From the NCBI RefSeq assembly GCF_963576615.1, contig NC_088708.1, forward strand, positions 5,208,001-5,272,000: a stretch of 64,000 nucleotides of DNA, in the 5' to 3' direction. Below, one piece after another: positions 23,035-34,989 of this stretch (its first letter is position 1; each line of letters begins with the position of its first letter). Source of the stretch: Watersipora subatra. Taxonomy: Eukaryota > Bryozoa > Gymnolaemata > Cheilostomatida > Watersiporidae. Both the position numbers and the translations under genes were made by a program. The notes beneath the pieces were generated by a model. It was not told the DNA's origin and did no database searches. It saw only the letters and a program-made list of their open reading frames with translations.

Positions 23035-23261
23035 GGGAGGTGGGTTGTTATTGTTTCGAACATCAATTTGAAAAGTAGGAGCGTGTGGGACAAGGTGTAG
23101 GAGATCTTGGCTATCGGCAACCTAGTTAAAATCCGGATTGGCTTGTAAAGCAGGTTAAGCAAGAGGCCAGTCATCTTCTTGGTCAAGTAGGCCCATCCAG
23201 GGCTCATGTTCATGGGGAGGGCTTTCAGGAATGTTTTCTGCGCCTTGAGCAAGTTGGGTCG

Positions 23262-23930
23262 CCGCTTGTTCTACTGCATTATCAAGTGGTTATTCTCGGT
23301 CAACGAGTAGGGGGTTTTCATGAATAAATTGTGTGTAAGCATCGACTGGGTTCTCAAAGCCTGCGAGCAATTGGTTCCACTGGGTGAAAGGTTTATGCAG
23401 AACTAAAAACTGCATGCAATACTTGGCAAACGTGTCACTAACTGGATCTGAGCTGTATTTGGAGAAGATTTGCATGATTGCATCTCCACTGGTACGAGCG
23501 TGAGCTGTAAGGAAGTTTACATTACGGTGTTGGATAAGTCTGAATGATTTTGTGAATGCAAAGAAAGACATGGGATGGAAGGCAGGAGGACGGGCCATGT
23601 ATTTTTGCACATCAAAGCTTCCTTGACCAGGTAAGTTGTCTTGTATTGTTTGACCATCAACTTTAAGAGTGACAAAGCTGCATGAGGAGTTATACAGAGG
23701 TAAGTTGGCAACGACATAAACTGCTTCTTGTGCGCAAACATCTCTAGCAATAGTGTTGAGGAGTAAAGCAGTTGTAGTGCGTTGTATGTTGGCTTCAGGA
23801 GGAAGCTGTTGTTTGATAATTTGATGGTAAACTTGTGTATTCAGTACTTGCGGTTGCAGAATTTGAAGTATATTTGGCAATGTATTTGGTTGCATTGGTT
23901 ATGTCAAAAGCCAATGAAATGTCATGATTT
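23262..23930 (-). pseudogene. Helitron Rep, C-terminal part with YxxKY motif
   Basis: The sequence begins at the copia target duplication with HDISLAFDITNATKYIAKYT, which contains both tyrosines of the Helitron Y2 motif. After a frameshift near 23840 it continues as the 201-residue frame 23895-23290 (CAQEAVYVVANLPLYNSSCS; VQKYMARPPAF), the linker between Rep and helicase. Stops near 23290, 23155 and 23120 separate it from the helicase. Confidence 0.8.
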
Positions 23931-23945
23931 TATAGGCAATTACTA

Positions 23946-25616
23946 CCGTATTTTTTGGACTGTTAGCCGCACTCTTATATAAGCCGCACCCTTCTATAAG
24001 CCGCACCCACTCTCTTTAAAAAAACAGTAATTAAACAAAACATAGGTCGCACCTTTGTATCGGCCGCAGAACTAGATAATATCCAGTATGAATTTACTTA
24101 CCGGTAACTTTATTTCACCCACTTCACATTAAGCATCTTCGCTTAAGCCGATAAAGTCTTCTTCTTCAGTATTGGAATTGAACAATCTCATCAGCACTTC
24201 ATCACATCTGTCCACGTCTGCTTCACTCTCGGTGTCACTATCTTCCTCCGGTGAAGTTGGCTCTGAAGGCTTGCGAAGCAGTCCTGCCTTTCTAAACTCG
24301 TTGGTGATAGTGGATTCTTTCACAGAACTCCACGCTGTTAGGATCCACTGGCAGACATCAGAAAATTATGCTTTTCGCATTCGGCCGGTTTTTGTAAATG
24401 ACTTCCCTGCTCGTCATCCAAGTCTCCCACTCAACCTGGAGTGCTGCTTTAAATGCCCGGTTCACACGATGTCAAGCGGCTGCAAATGTTGTACCTCCAG
24501 GAATTACAGATGGAATGAGCTTGTTTTCTTGATCACCTCTTTTACCGAATTTGTGATGTGCGCCCTCGTGCTAACTAAAATAAGCAGCCCTTTTTTCTTG
24601 TGAAAAAATCCTCCCAGATGCTTGCTGTAGCACTCACTTAACCATTCCTTTATCAGCCTTTCAATCATCCATCCTTTGGCGTTAACTTTGACCACTATAC
24701 CTGTCGGTAGTTGTTCTTTAGGCATAGTTTTGGGCTTAAAAATCACCATAGGAGGAACTTTTCGTCCAGACGCCGCGCAGGCCAGCACACATGTGCAGTG
24801 TGCCCTCTCGTGGCCAGTTTTTTTCAGCCACATGGATGATTCACCAGTTTTTTTAACCGTGTTAGTCAGAGGCAGATAAAATGTAAGTGGTACTTCATCC
24901 ATGTTTATGATCTTGTCTAGTCTAATGGAATGCTCTTGTATCTTACTTTCAATGAATGTGTGTATGTTTGTAATCTTTTCGTGATAGTCAGGGTGAAGTT
25001 GCTGGCAGAGAGTGGTCCGTGCCCTGATGGACAGGTTTTTACGTCTCATAAATTTTAAACACCATGACGGCCGCGCTTTGAAATATTCAATATTCATTTC
25101 GTGCGCTATTGTTTGGGCTTTAAGTCGGATCTGAACGGTGGATACACCTCTGCCATCTGCTCTTTGAATGTTTACCCAGTCATATAATACATTTTCGAGT
25201 TCAGGCCACCTGCTTTTATGCCCTCTGAAAGCTTTCCTTGACGTTTGGCATCGCATGAGCTCTTCATACTGCCCCCTCCAGCCTCTCACCATACATTCAT
25301 TGATGTCAAACTTGCGTGCAGCCGCACGGTTTCCTTCATGGATAGCAAGATCGATGGCTTTCAGCTTGAAACTTGCTTCATACGAACTTCTTCAATTGCG
25401 TCCCATAATGCTTAATTTATAATCCTGATTTATTTGCTAGCTTAATAAAAAAGAAACGTCTGCTTACTTGCTTCTTTTTTATTCAGTGTTGATTCTAATT
25501 CCGGTTAATGCACCCTAGCGGTGAAAGAAAAAACCACAGACTAGCCGCACCTTTGTATAAGCCGCATGGTTCAAAACATCAGAAAAAAGTAGTGGCTAAT
25601 AGTCCGAAAAGTACGG
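23946..25616 (-). mobile_element. Pogo/Tigger-type transposon in the copia 3' LTR
   Basis: 1671 bp between TA duplications (23944-23945 and 25617-25618). The terminal inverted repeats are CCGTATTTTTTGGACTGTTA on the left and, as reverse complement, CCGTACTTTTCGGACTATTA on the right. Subterminal AAGCCGCACC motifs recur inside both ends. One transposase gene on the minus strand fills the interior. Confidence 0.9.
24129..25400 (-). pseudogene. Pogo/Tigger transposase (CENP-B HTH plus DDE)
   Basis: An N-terminal helix-turn-helix piece (25400-25300, shifted frame) is followed by the 262-residue frame 25292-24504. This has a CENP-B/Tc5-type HTH (WPELENVLYDWVNIQRADGR, then RPSWCLKFMRRKNLSIRART) and the start of the DDE_1 nuclease (LDKIINMDEVPLTFYLPLT). 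The C-terminal block continues in other frames to 24129 (FKAALQVEWETWMTS; the acidic tail EEDSDTESEADVDRCDE). In living elements it binds the ends and cuts at TA. Frameshifts near 24540 and stops make this copy inactive. Confidence 0.8.
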
Positions 25617-25959
25617 TAGTTATTTAAGATTAGACTCTCATAGTCTTGTATTTGTTCAAACAGTTGAATACAGAGAGAAACAGGAAACAGTAAAGTGATA
25701 GGTTTGCACAGATAAAGACAAGAATATTATAGGGAGTTGCCCCTCTGATTAACATGAGGAAGCAACTTCGAACTGTGTCCTTGATATGATTTCCATTAAA
25801 CCTACATAAACAATACTCCTACATAGTTTTTACAATTAGCAGAGGAAAATAGTTGATACACGTAACCAACAAGTGAATTATTATTGTCCATGAACGAGTA
25901 GTTTACGGAGCTCTTCAAATCGGGGCGAGCAAGTGGTTTTGTGAAAATGTCATTTGTTT

Positions 25960-26633
25960 TTCTCAGTCGGGCAATAAGAAGTTACTATGAGACCATTTTT
26001 GATAACTTCTCTGCAGTGGTGATACTATGTCAATGTGCTTAGTTTGTTTCTTGTTTGAACCTGAGTTTGCTATTGTGATAGTTGACTGGTTGTCAACATA
26101 GACGTTATTTGCTGGAGTCGGGCAGTTAGTAACGGTGTCGTATAGCTGACGAAGCCATGCAGCCTCCCTTGCAGCATCATACAGCGCTACATATTCTGCT
26201 TTGGTGATAGACACGGCAACAATTCTCTGCGATTTACTGAACCAGCTAACAGATGTAAGGCCGTGCATGAATACTAATCCGGAGATTGAGTGTCGGTTAT
26301 CACAATTGTCCACCCAACTAGCATTTGTATACCCGAACAGTTCACCATTATGTTGTTCAATGTGAAAACAGATGTCTATACTGCCTTTGAGATCTCGGAG
26401 TACTTATTTTACAGCTGTCATGTGCGTTTTGGTTGGTGATGAGTTGTACCTAGATAACACTCCCACCGCATGAGATATATCAGGACGAGTAGCAGATGCC
26501 GCATACATGAGACTACCTACCATCGATTGGTACACACATGCATTTGCTAGCTTACTACCATCGTCTTTCATAAACTTCACATCAGTAGCCATCGGGGTAA
26601 AAACTGAGTTAGCATTTTTTATTCCATATTTGC
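25960..26633 (-). pseudogene. Copia RT end and RNase H
   Basis: RT resumes after the P element with KYGIKNANSVFTPMATDVKF, YQSMVGSLMYAASATRPDIS and AVGVLSRYNSSPTKTH. A frame change near 26400 leads to RNase H at 26313-25963 (VSWFSKSQRIVAVSITKAEY, then EAAWLRQLYD and VYVDNQSTITIANS), with the catalytic D-E-D pattern recognisable. The 3' LTR begins at 25813. Confidence 0.85.
26626..26633. repeat. P-element target duplication, left
   Basis: ATATTTGC, repeated at 33208-33215. Eight base pairs is the hallmark length for P elements, and both copies lie in copia RT codons. Confidence 0.9.
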
Positions 26634-27119
26634 CAGTGCCGTATAGTTTCACAGAGTCCCGCGACCAACAGAAGCGTATACGGGAGCTCGCTCGATTCCA
26701 AACAAACTGGCCACGCCCACTATTTTTATATAAGTTACAATGGAGAGGCCGCAACATTAACCACAAAAAATCACTCCCATGGGCAGTCGCTCTAGAATTG
26801 ATGGTTGCATTATAAACCATTTGAAAGAGGACAAAATTCCCTACAAGAAGCTATTGATAATTGTTTTCTATTTAAGAAACTAACCCTTTTAAAGCCTAAA
26901 TTAAAAAACATCTTACCTATATTGATTTATAGCTCGAGTACTGATAGGTTTTGTATCGGCAACCAGTTTCTGTTTGGGTTTCTAAAGGAATTACGTTTTA
27001 ATTTTTGTGTAAAAACCATGATGCCGCAACTAATCAGATATGACATAGTGGCTGGCAGCAATATTAATTTGAATATATTAAACTTGAAGGAAATGTACCC
27101 ACAAGCAATATTCATTTGA

Positions 27120-27540
27120 ATATTGCCTGTGGATACATTTCCTTCAATTCTCCGTCTCACAAACACCAAGGTATTATCAGCTGAAGATCAATTAAGCAAA
27201 ACATATTGTATATACATGTAGTATCGCAATACATATGCAAAAACCAGGCTCAGGCAAGCAGTTACAGATATTAAGATCTGCACGTGACTAAATAAAAATA
27301 TAATTCATGTAGCAGTGACAAACCACAAAAACAAAATAATAGTGCAGTAAAATTTGGAATTCTGTTAAAAAGCATTCACAACACTGGCTTCAGGTGAGCA
27401 GTTGGATACTACTAATATTTTGACAATATATTAAGCTGAAAAATATTAAGCACAAGAAAATATAAACAGCTAGTAATGAAAAGAACATTTGGCTTAGAAG
27501 GCGCTCTTCGGTTCTGATCCTCAACAGACGCTTTAAGCTA
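27120..27540. other. 3' noncoding region of the P element
   Basis: Between the transposase end and the left inverted repeat. A short inverted pair, TATTCATTTGAATATTG with AATATTCATTTGAATATT nearby (about 27060-27125), can fold. Nothing else is recognised. Confidence 0.4.
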
Positions 27541-30500
27541 AGAGTTAACTGATGACGCCAACTCTTCGCACAAGATCTCGCATGGCCATTGAAGCACTCC
27601 CAAAGCTCACAGACGATCCATTTTTCCGCGCTTCAGTGGCTTTTCTACACATGAAGTGCAGGCGTGCCGTTACGAACTTTTTCGCCAGATGATGCCCTAG
27701 CTGATGCTGGCAGCCTATCGATGTCAGTGCACGGCGCCGGCGCTCAGTTCTAAGCAATGGTTGGTCAATACTTCAGCTATTTTTGGCAGATTAATTTTTG
27801 TCTCATAGGCACGTACAGCAACCTCCCATTTCATAAGCTCAGTAAAGAACTCATCGCTCACCTCAAAAAGGGCACCATCTTTAAAATTCTTGAGCTGGGT
27901 GAACCTTGATTGGTTCTATGACAGCTTTCCGTAACACGGAGTTGGTCTGTGCAGGTCTTGCACAGTTGCTGCAGTTTCATCAACGATTGAACGCAGTATC
28001 CGCCGAGATAATAGTGAGACTGCTGCTCAGCTTCACATAAAACACTTCCAGTTGTGAATGCTGATGGAATCTCAACAGTAGTCTTCATCGACCGAAGGCA
28101 TTAAGTTAGCAGGCAGAAACTCCGCTAAATACTGACGTTTATCAATCGCATAGTCTCCACTTTTCACTTCTTTTAAATACTGAACGATGCAAATATTTTT
28201 TAAAGCATATTTAAAGTCACGGGGTGATAGTACAGGGTCTTTACTGCAGATAACGGAGTAAAGATTTTCTAGTCTTGTGTCAGCCGTGATGTTAACAGGA
28301 ACTGCAACTTTCCAGAAGCTACGAGTGATTTACATAGATTCAAAACAGTGGTTGTAGATAGTTGTAAACCTGCCTGTACTAGCTTCCATGTTGCTTTCTG
28401 TCCGATTTGACAGGTTTGGACAGTTGTGAGAAAATCACTAAGAAATGCAAGTGCAGCAGTATACATCGCAGGGTTATACACGGAGAGAGCCATTACAGGA
28501 TGGCGGCTGCTCATCAGATCAAACCATTTGTCAACGGCTTTGACAAACCAAGCGGTGGTCAGGTATGACACAGGTCGTCCCTCCTTCTCAACGAGATACT
28601 GCAGGCCTGCACTGAGTTACTAAATATGTGCAGTGCCTTGCCAACATTCATCTTTCTAAAGTGAGCGCTGTTAGTCAGATCGCCTAACTTAAAGTAAGGT
28701 GTCAGTTTAAGATCTTTATTTTCCTGGAATCTAACGAGGTCTTTGACGTGACCTTTCTCCACTGTATTCACACGCAGATGATGTTTGTTGACTGTGGTAG
28801 CAGAGAGTTATTGTCCTGTGATTGAGGAAAGCGTTTTTGATGACAAGGCAAGGTTTTTGATGACATGCGCCACATCAGCTATGAACTCAGCACTGCCTTC
28901 AATTACCGCGGATATAAATAGACTGTTAATTTTGCTGGTGACTCCAAACTGTTTCCACATACTCCGGTTACCAGGACCCATGTCTGAGGTGATTGCTATG
29001 ACATTCAGCCCGAGTGCTTTCGCCTTGGCAATGATATCTATTATGTTGATCTTTAAGCTGAAAGCTGACATTGAGCGACCAGTAAAATGATACCCGACCA
29101 CTTGCTTCCATCTTTTGGCTATGCCTGCAAAAATCACCCATATGTAAATGTGAAAGGATAAATGGGTACAGTTTGAATTTGTGATAATAATGAAATTGAA
29201 GGATAAATTGAATCAAGCTAAATACAAATAAATGATGTATTGCCTATCACTGTTTAGTTCATGAACAACCCTTGGACTCTAAGAAAGCCATGAAAATCAT
29301 GTATACAAACAACAGGGCCGACAACATTATGCCGACAACAGGGAAAACCAAAAATCTATTTAATAAAAAAGCTTGATCCCAATATGTAGTTACAAAGCTA
29401 GCTACTGTCTCCATTACATCTATGAATTAAACCACTATTCTTTATCAATCAGAAGACATGCTCTTACCACCCAGCATGAAGACCAATCCATGATTTGCCT
29501 CCCCTTGATGGCCTGGCAGTGTTATCTGGCCCAATACTTTCTTGCTGCTAGGGTCATACTCAACAGCTTTCTTCAGTTCCATCTCATCAAGGGTGAGACA
29601 ACAGAGCTTGTCAACATCTCTCATAGAAGCAACCTAAAGTAGCATACAATAATCACTGTAAGATCTAATGTATAAATTATCTTAATATATTTACATCTTT
29701 GGACTTTATAAAAATGATCTCAGACAACTGGGTACATTTTAACAAACATGAGATAGGAGTGAACGCCAACAGTTTCATATGTTCACAATAAACGAAACTT
29801 TTGCAACTTATGATAAGACTTTTTTGCTGGATCAAGACTTGTCTAGAAAACATAACATGTATATATATATATATACCTTTGGGCTCAAATATTCAAACAC
29901 TAAGCGCAGCACACCGGGAGAAAAGTTTATATGTTGCACTTGCTGTTGTAGAGTTCATATGGAAGGAAGAGGAAATTCCATGGTTAACAATTCTGTGTAG
30001 CCCGTTGTTCCACACGCGAAGCGTAGCTTTAAAGACTTTTTAACAGTCTCCAGCTCCCAAGCAAGACCGCAAGTGCTTCGTCGAGATAATGCGGATAGCC
30101 GGTCCTTGTTAAATAACATGCGCATCTTTATCTTGTGCTGTCTAAGCTTGGGTTCACCCACCCTTTTCTCTTTCTGTGCCTAAAACAACAAAATTATGAA
30201 CACAACCCAAGCAAACGAAAGAATTTAAAGACACATATTACAGAAATACATGAATGATTCAATGTGCAAAAACACCACCCACTGTAACAATTGGACAAAA
30301 ATGTTATTCTTTACAGTAAAACGGCAGTATGTATATATAGTGTATATAATTCCTTGATTGAGTCCTTTTTGAAGGTCAATAACCTTGCGTTTGAGTTGGT
30401 CAACCTCCGAATCACCGGTATCATGGAGTAAACCTAGAAAGGAAAATGAACATTGAGGAATAGACATTAAGTTTCTTTAAAACAACTTAAAATATTCAAT

Positions 30501-30923
30501 TACTCAGCTTTCACGCTGTCCTGTGCTTCTCCCCCTCGTGTCTAAGGATGATGTTTAAGGTAGATGAAAGGTTGAATGACAAAATGTCACAGCTGTTAGT
30601 ACAGTCAAACATGGATAACTCGTCCACGGATAGCTCGAACACATGGTTAATTCGAACATTTCCTTTGGTCCGTTCCCACGTAATGATAAATTGCTATAGA
30701 TAACTCGAACTCAACACTGTTAATTCGAACTGTTTTTTTGCCCAACAGCTACCGAAACGGTTGTTTTCGCTTTAGAAAATCACTTTATTCAAAGCCATAG
30801 AGGTAAACTTCATCTTTTCGTAATTCATAAGCGTCGTTATTACCACCATCGGCAAAATATTTTTGTCAACGACTTTTCTAAAAGTTTGGTGAAATTTGAT
30901 TTATACTGCGATACGATGAATAG

Positions 30924-31043
30924 CACGGGCTAGCCGGGTCACGCGCGCAAGAATTTTCGCCACGCACATACAAAACAAAAATCGCATGTTGTTTTGTATG
31001 TGCGTGGCGAAAATCCTTGAGTGCGTGACTCGGCTAGCCCGTG
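30924..31043. mobile_element. 120-bp hairpin MITE inside MITE copy A
   Basis: A near-perfect foldback: CACGGGCTAGCCGGGTCACG on the left and its complement ending CGGCTAGCCCGTG on the right, with arms of about 55 bp. ATGAATAG duplicates flank it (30916-30923 and 31044-31051). An 8-bp duplication suits the hAT superfamily. The same insert at the same site is present in copy B (46644-46763), so it entered before the host MITE was copied. Confidence 0.85.
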
Positions 31044-31053
31044 ATGAATAGTT

Positions 31054-31089
31054 TTCCGACGTTGATTCCGTGTTGAATCAACGTCGGAA
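31054..31089. repeat. Short perfect hairpin
   Basis: TTCCGACGTTGATTC, six bases, then its exact complement GAATCAACGTCGGAA. It is present in both copies of the 1121-bp MITE (mirrored near 46600-46635). It has the shape of a terminator or stem-loop, but no transcript is known. Confidence 0.75.
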
Positions 31090-33207
31090 TGTTGAATGTT
31101 TAGAACGTCTTAAAAAATGTTGTAATTAAACGTATACGTTGTCTGAGCTACAAAAAACTATTCATCGTTTGACCTAAACACAGAATACGTGTGTACATTC
31201 AATAAGTATCTATTAAAAAAGCGTGAGTGATATAGAATGTACCGTAAAACCTCGTAAAACTTCTAATTGAACTGCCTCGGAGTGTTGCTCTTAACGAATC
31301 CCAGGTAAAGTAAGGTAATCTGCATAAACTTCAAGAAAAAACGGCAAAATTGATCGTGGGTAAAACCCCAAAAGAAAAAAATGTCTTTTCTTTTGAGCAT
31401 TTCAACAACGATCAAGTTTTGCCAATGTCAATCTGAAAAACGTCCTGGCAATAACATCACCTCAAACAACAAACCAATTTCAAGTGATAGAAAAATCTCT
31501 ATACTTTTTCATGAAAACGTTTTAAACTTTACATTAGAAGCATTTAATTTGAAACAAGCCATTTGTGCTTTTGATTTATATTATAGTTTGTATATGTACA
31601 TGTATCTACTAATAAATAAGTAAATATATGGACTTGTGACAGTGCTCTGATAACTTGAACGCTCTGATAATTCGAACACTTTTGCTCGGTCCCTTGAAGT
31701 TCGAGTTATCCATGTTTGACTGTATTTTGTTAGCATCATTCTGTTAGTATTTCTTCAACCAGACACACAATAGTAAAAATGTTAGCTGTTTGGTGATATG
31801 TTAGCCATACCATGCATTTCAGGATGCAGTAAGGCACAACACATTAGTGTTAATTGTGATGGTAGCAGAAATCTATGACTGAAACAGATGAATCACGTGC
31901 AATACTACATTAGCAATACCATATGCCGCTATCTACCACACGCACACACAGAAGTTACATACTTAAAATACGTACCACTTTGCTGAATTGGCTGCATGTG
32001 AAAAAATAGAGCATGGCAATAAATTGTAGTCAACATGAGAAAATCTTTGTAACAGGTTAAAATGTAACATGAAATTTGATTAAAATTCTACCAAGTCTCA
32101 CCAAACTGTCCAACACTGCCAGACTCATGAAAATCAAGGCAGCTAGTTGTGGGTGAAGCAACTGCATGAGATGCATGGCTGCTACTCCTTTGGTGTCGGC
32201 CTTCTATGGCCTTGTGCCTCTTGGCTCTCTTTGTCTGAGGGTGGGGTCTTTTGTGAGCAAATACAGTAGGGATAGCTCCGGGTTTCAAACGTCTCTTCTC
32301 AGTTTTAGTCAGGGTAAACCAATGCTCTTCAAAATGTTTCTGTTAAATTTTTATCAAAAATATATCATACATAATATATCATATAATTTTCGGTACACAC
32401 ATAAAACCAGGCCAGTAAGTACATGTACAAGCAGTATGATTGCAGGCCTAAGGCTGCTGCTTGATTTTCTTCTTGAAACATATTGATGTGATCCATGTCA
32501 TGGTCATAGTGGTGGTGGTGATAAAGACTTGTTTTTAATCTACAATTCACCCAAATCAATGATACTTAACTCATTTCTTTCTTTAATTTCCCTCTAGCCT
32601 AAAACACCGACTAGCTAAATTTCATTACTGTTCCAGAAGAAAATCAGAATTATTATTGTTTTTATTATTGCGAAAAGGGAGACTCACCTCACAGATTACA
32701 GTTGTGTTGCCTGGCTCTAGAAGTTTAGGGGCTCTTGGGTTGCTGCTTGCGTCCAACCTACTGACATTTTGAACCCATATTTTTCTTAATGAACTGTCTT
32801 GAGGGAACCGAAAAAACTCCAAACCAGCTTCTGATCGGTTTGTGCACTTAACTGTCCAGCAATTTACCATTTTAATATACAAACCGCAATCGCGTTTACG
32901 AGGCAAAAGATCGAATGAGCCTTGCAAATTATTTTGGCGCCTGTTCTTGTTTAGACAGGTATTAATCAGATTAAAAATGGTCGGAAACCACACTTCTTGT
33001 ATATGATTAGAAAGCAAAAATTTTGCTTATTTAAATGGTATTGTGCAGGTCTAAATCCACGATCTCTTTCTTTGCAAAGAAGTGAAGTATTAAGAGCAAA
33101 GTACAAAAATTCTATTAGAGATCAGTATGCCGATCGGGTTTGTTTGGAAATGAGCGTTTTTGTTTCCGGTTTTTGGTCACGGGACTCTGTGAAACTATAC
33201 GGCTCTG

Positions 33208-33380
33208 ATATTTGCAAGGAACTTGCTCGATATGTTTTTGACTTACCGTGATGGCGGTTTCACTTTTGGGGATGGAAATTCCCAGGCAGTAGTGTAAACT
33301 TCTAAGATCTTTCATCTGATATTCTGAGGCTAACGCTTGTTTAATTTTGTTCATCTCACATTCAGTATCTGACATAATAA
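33208..33380 (-). pseudogene. Copia RT, central segment
   Basis: This short block between the P element and the piggyBac-type MITE encodes MSDTECEMNKIKQALASEYQ, then LRSLHYCLGISI and ITVSQKHIEQVPCKY. It follows motif C directly in the uninterrupted element, since LII residues span the TTAA duplication. Confidence 0.85.
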
Positions 33381-33384
33381 TTAA

Positions 33385-34081
33385 CCCTTTGACCGGGTAT
33401 AAGCCCCCCCAAAAACAACCGAGACTCGTGTAATTTATTTTCGAAAATTCAAAAAAATCGATATTTTATGAACATGCATAGCTCAAATCGTAAATTTAGT
33501 TCAATGAACAAAATTTTTTGTACATATACATTCATTCACATATCTACTACTCAAAAGAAATTACAACCATGTGCAATTGTCCCTGTATGAAATGCTTGGA
33601 AGCATCTTTTTCGGTAGAGTCAAACGCTATAACGTAGCCGTGCGAGCCACCATAACGATCGTTTTCTCTGAATATTCCAAGTATATTAAAAGTCCAAAAA
33701 AGTTTACATCACTTCTATCATTTGAATTAATTTTATTCTGATCAGACAAAAAATCACTAACGATCGCAGGATAAAATAATCTTTTATTTTACCGTTTTGA
33801 AAGTCGAGCCGATGTTGACTGGTTTTTCCAACTTTTAATCTTTTCCAAGGAATCGCGATTTGTTTAGCTTTTAGCACAAAGCAACGCCTCTCAGATAATC
33901 GTTTCATATTGTAAATCATCGACTGATGTCTTGTTGATGATATTTAAAACTTACTAGTGTTCATATCCTTTGTTTAACGTTACTAGACGACAGCTTTATA
34001 AACGTCTACCGAAATAGACATAAATGTCGTTTCCCCACGCAACCGGTAAACGACATTCTGGTCGTTTCCCCTGTCAAAGGG
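33385..34081. mobile_element. 697-bp piggyBac-type MITE in copia RT
   Basis: TTAA at 33381-33384 and 34082-34085 encloses ends CCCTTTGAC and GTCAAAGGG. TTAA target duplications with CCC-starting ends are diagnostic for piggyBac. No transposase is present, and the small frame at 33704-33919 is not convincing. Copia coding continues across one TTAA copy. Confidence 0.88.
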
Positions 34082-34085
34082 TTAA

Positions 34086-34620
34086 GACATCGACGTATAC
34101 AGCAATGACGGTTTTCCCTTCACATACATGTATGTCACGTACATACACACCATGATCAGCATTTGAGTTACTGAAACCAAAAGATTTGAGAAAGTTATCT
34201 AACACAATGTTCCTACACCTTGGTGACTGCTTTAAACCGTACAATGACTTACTGAGTTTACAGACTAGGTGTTCTTCTCTTGTCTTCTCAAACCCTGGTG
34301 GCTGACACATAAATTTCTTCCTCGTGTTTGCCATTGAAGAACGCCGTCACAACATCCATCTGGTGCACTAGCATACCTCTATCTACAGTCTGAGCAAGCG
34401 CAGCTCTTAGAGATGAGTGTCAAACTACCGGAAAGTATGTTTCATCATAATCTATGCCAGCCTTTTGCGCATACCCTTTCGTTTCAAAGCGAGCTTTGAA
34501 ACCATCGACTTGACCATCGACATTGTACTTTGCCTTAAATACCCACTTGCATCCAATTGATTTACGTTATGAAGGCAGCTCTACGAGTGTCCATTTTTCA
34601 TTGCTCATGAGAGCATCATA
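34086..34620 (-). pseudogene. Copia RT, N-terminal and palm segment
   Basis: The minus strand encodes KSIGCKWVFKAKYNVDGQVD, KARFETKGYAQKAGIDYDET and LVHQMDVVTAFFNGK (motif A Asp), then the frame 34334-34074 (QPPGFEKTREEHLVCKLSKS, then LYGLKQSPRC). It ends at the YVDV of motif C, where copia elements have YVDD, so the second aspartate is missing. A few internal stops are present. It is flanked by the pogo-like insert at 34621 and the piggyBac-type MITE at 34081. Confidence 0.85.
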
Positions 34621-34989
34621 GGGGTAAGTGGGGCACAGTGGACAGATTTTGACTTTTTCCAAGATACGAAATTGTTAGTTATCAATATAGGTAAAACAAC
34701 TAGTTCCACCAATAGTTTGAAGACTTTTCCATCACATAATCTGCTAAATTAAACTCTGGTATAACTTTACTTCAACTGACCAATGATTTAGTATAACCCT
34801 ACATTCAGTCCACTGTGCCCCTAGTGTGGGGTAAAATGGACCGCTAAATACAATGACACATTTGGTTATCAAAATTTATTTTAAAACTAATTTTACAGTC
34901 AGTGATAAATTACAAATGAGTTACAAACAAGAATATTGCAAATGTCTTATGTTGCAAGCAATGATATCACTCTTGCAAAGTATATATAC

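Larger units (their letters stand above)
23931..25813 (-). repeat. 3' LTR of copia element, split by pogo
   Basis: TATAGGCAATTAC (23931-23943) is separated from TTATTTAAGATTAGACTCTC (25620 on) by the pogo/Tigger insert with its TA duplication. The joined sequence matches the 5' LTR (TATAGGAAATTACTAGTC, then AATTAAGATTAG). Confidence 0.85.
30602..31722 (+). mobile_element. 1121-bp pogo-type MITE, copy A, in the P element
   Basis: Flanked by TA at 30600-30601 and 31723-31724. The terminal inverted repeats are CAGTCAAACATGGATAACTC at both ends. Internal stretches such as GATAACTCGAAC and TTAATTCGAAC are typical of pogo/Tigger-like termini. No transposase is encoded; an 80-residue frame at 31381-31623 is identical to the one in copy B. 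Copy B (45965-47085) has exactly the same length in opposite orientation and only scattered differences. Confidence 0.9.
27545..32870 (-). pseudogene. P-element transposase gene with introns
   Basis: Minus-strand blocks: exon 1 (32870-32688) begins MVNCWTVKCTNRSEAGLEFF and ends inside the THAP zinc finger at VICE before GTGAGT. Exon 2 (32339-32102) starts KHFEEHWF after an AACAG acceptor, supplying the C-x2-H histidine and the proline-containing end KRRLKPGAIPTVF. Then come a coiled-coil piece (about 30433-30354), 30180-29955 (SLKLRFACGTTGYTELLTME), about 29640-29470 (RDVDKLCCLTLDEMELKKAV, with the first acidic residue), 29125-28808 (RWKQVVGYHFTGRSMSAFSL; AITSDMGPGNRSMWKQFGV), 28790-28559 (HVKDLVRFQENKDLKL), and C-terminal blocks to 27545 (DPVLSPRDFKYALKNICIVQ). 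A TAA near 28808, a frameshift near 28600 and later stops inactivate it. Confidence 0.85.
26634..33207 (-). mobile_element. P element (THAP transposase), 6.57 kb
   Basis: Bounded by ATATTTGC duplications. The terminal inverted repeats are CAGTGCCGTATAGTTTCACA on the left and CAGAGCCGTATAGTTTCACA as reverse complement on the right, and the match continues into GAGTCCCG. The ends start with CA as in known P elements. The multi-exon transposase lies on the minus strand, 32870 to 27545. A 1121-bp MITE (30602-31722) sits in an intron. It interrupts copia RT, which resumes cleanly on both sides. Confidence 0.92.

Noticed and set aside
31054..31089. Hairpin as an intrinsic terminator
   Set aside because: Bacterial-style terminators do not apply in this eukaryotic context; it is kept only as a structural repeat.
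33704..33919. Frame inside the piggyBac-type MITE
   Set aside because: No transposase motif; the element is bounded as a 697-bp non-coding MITE.
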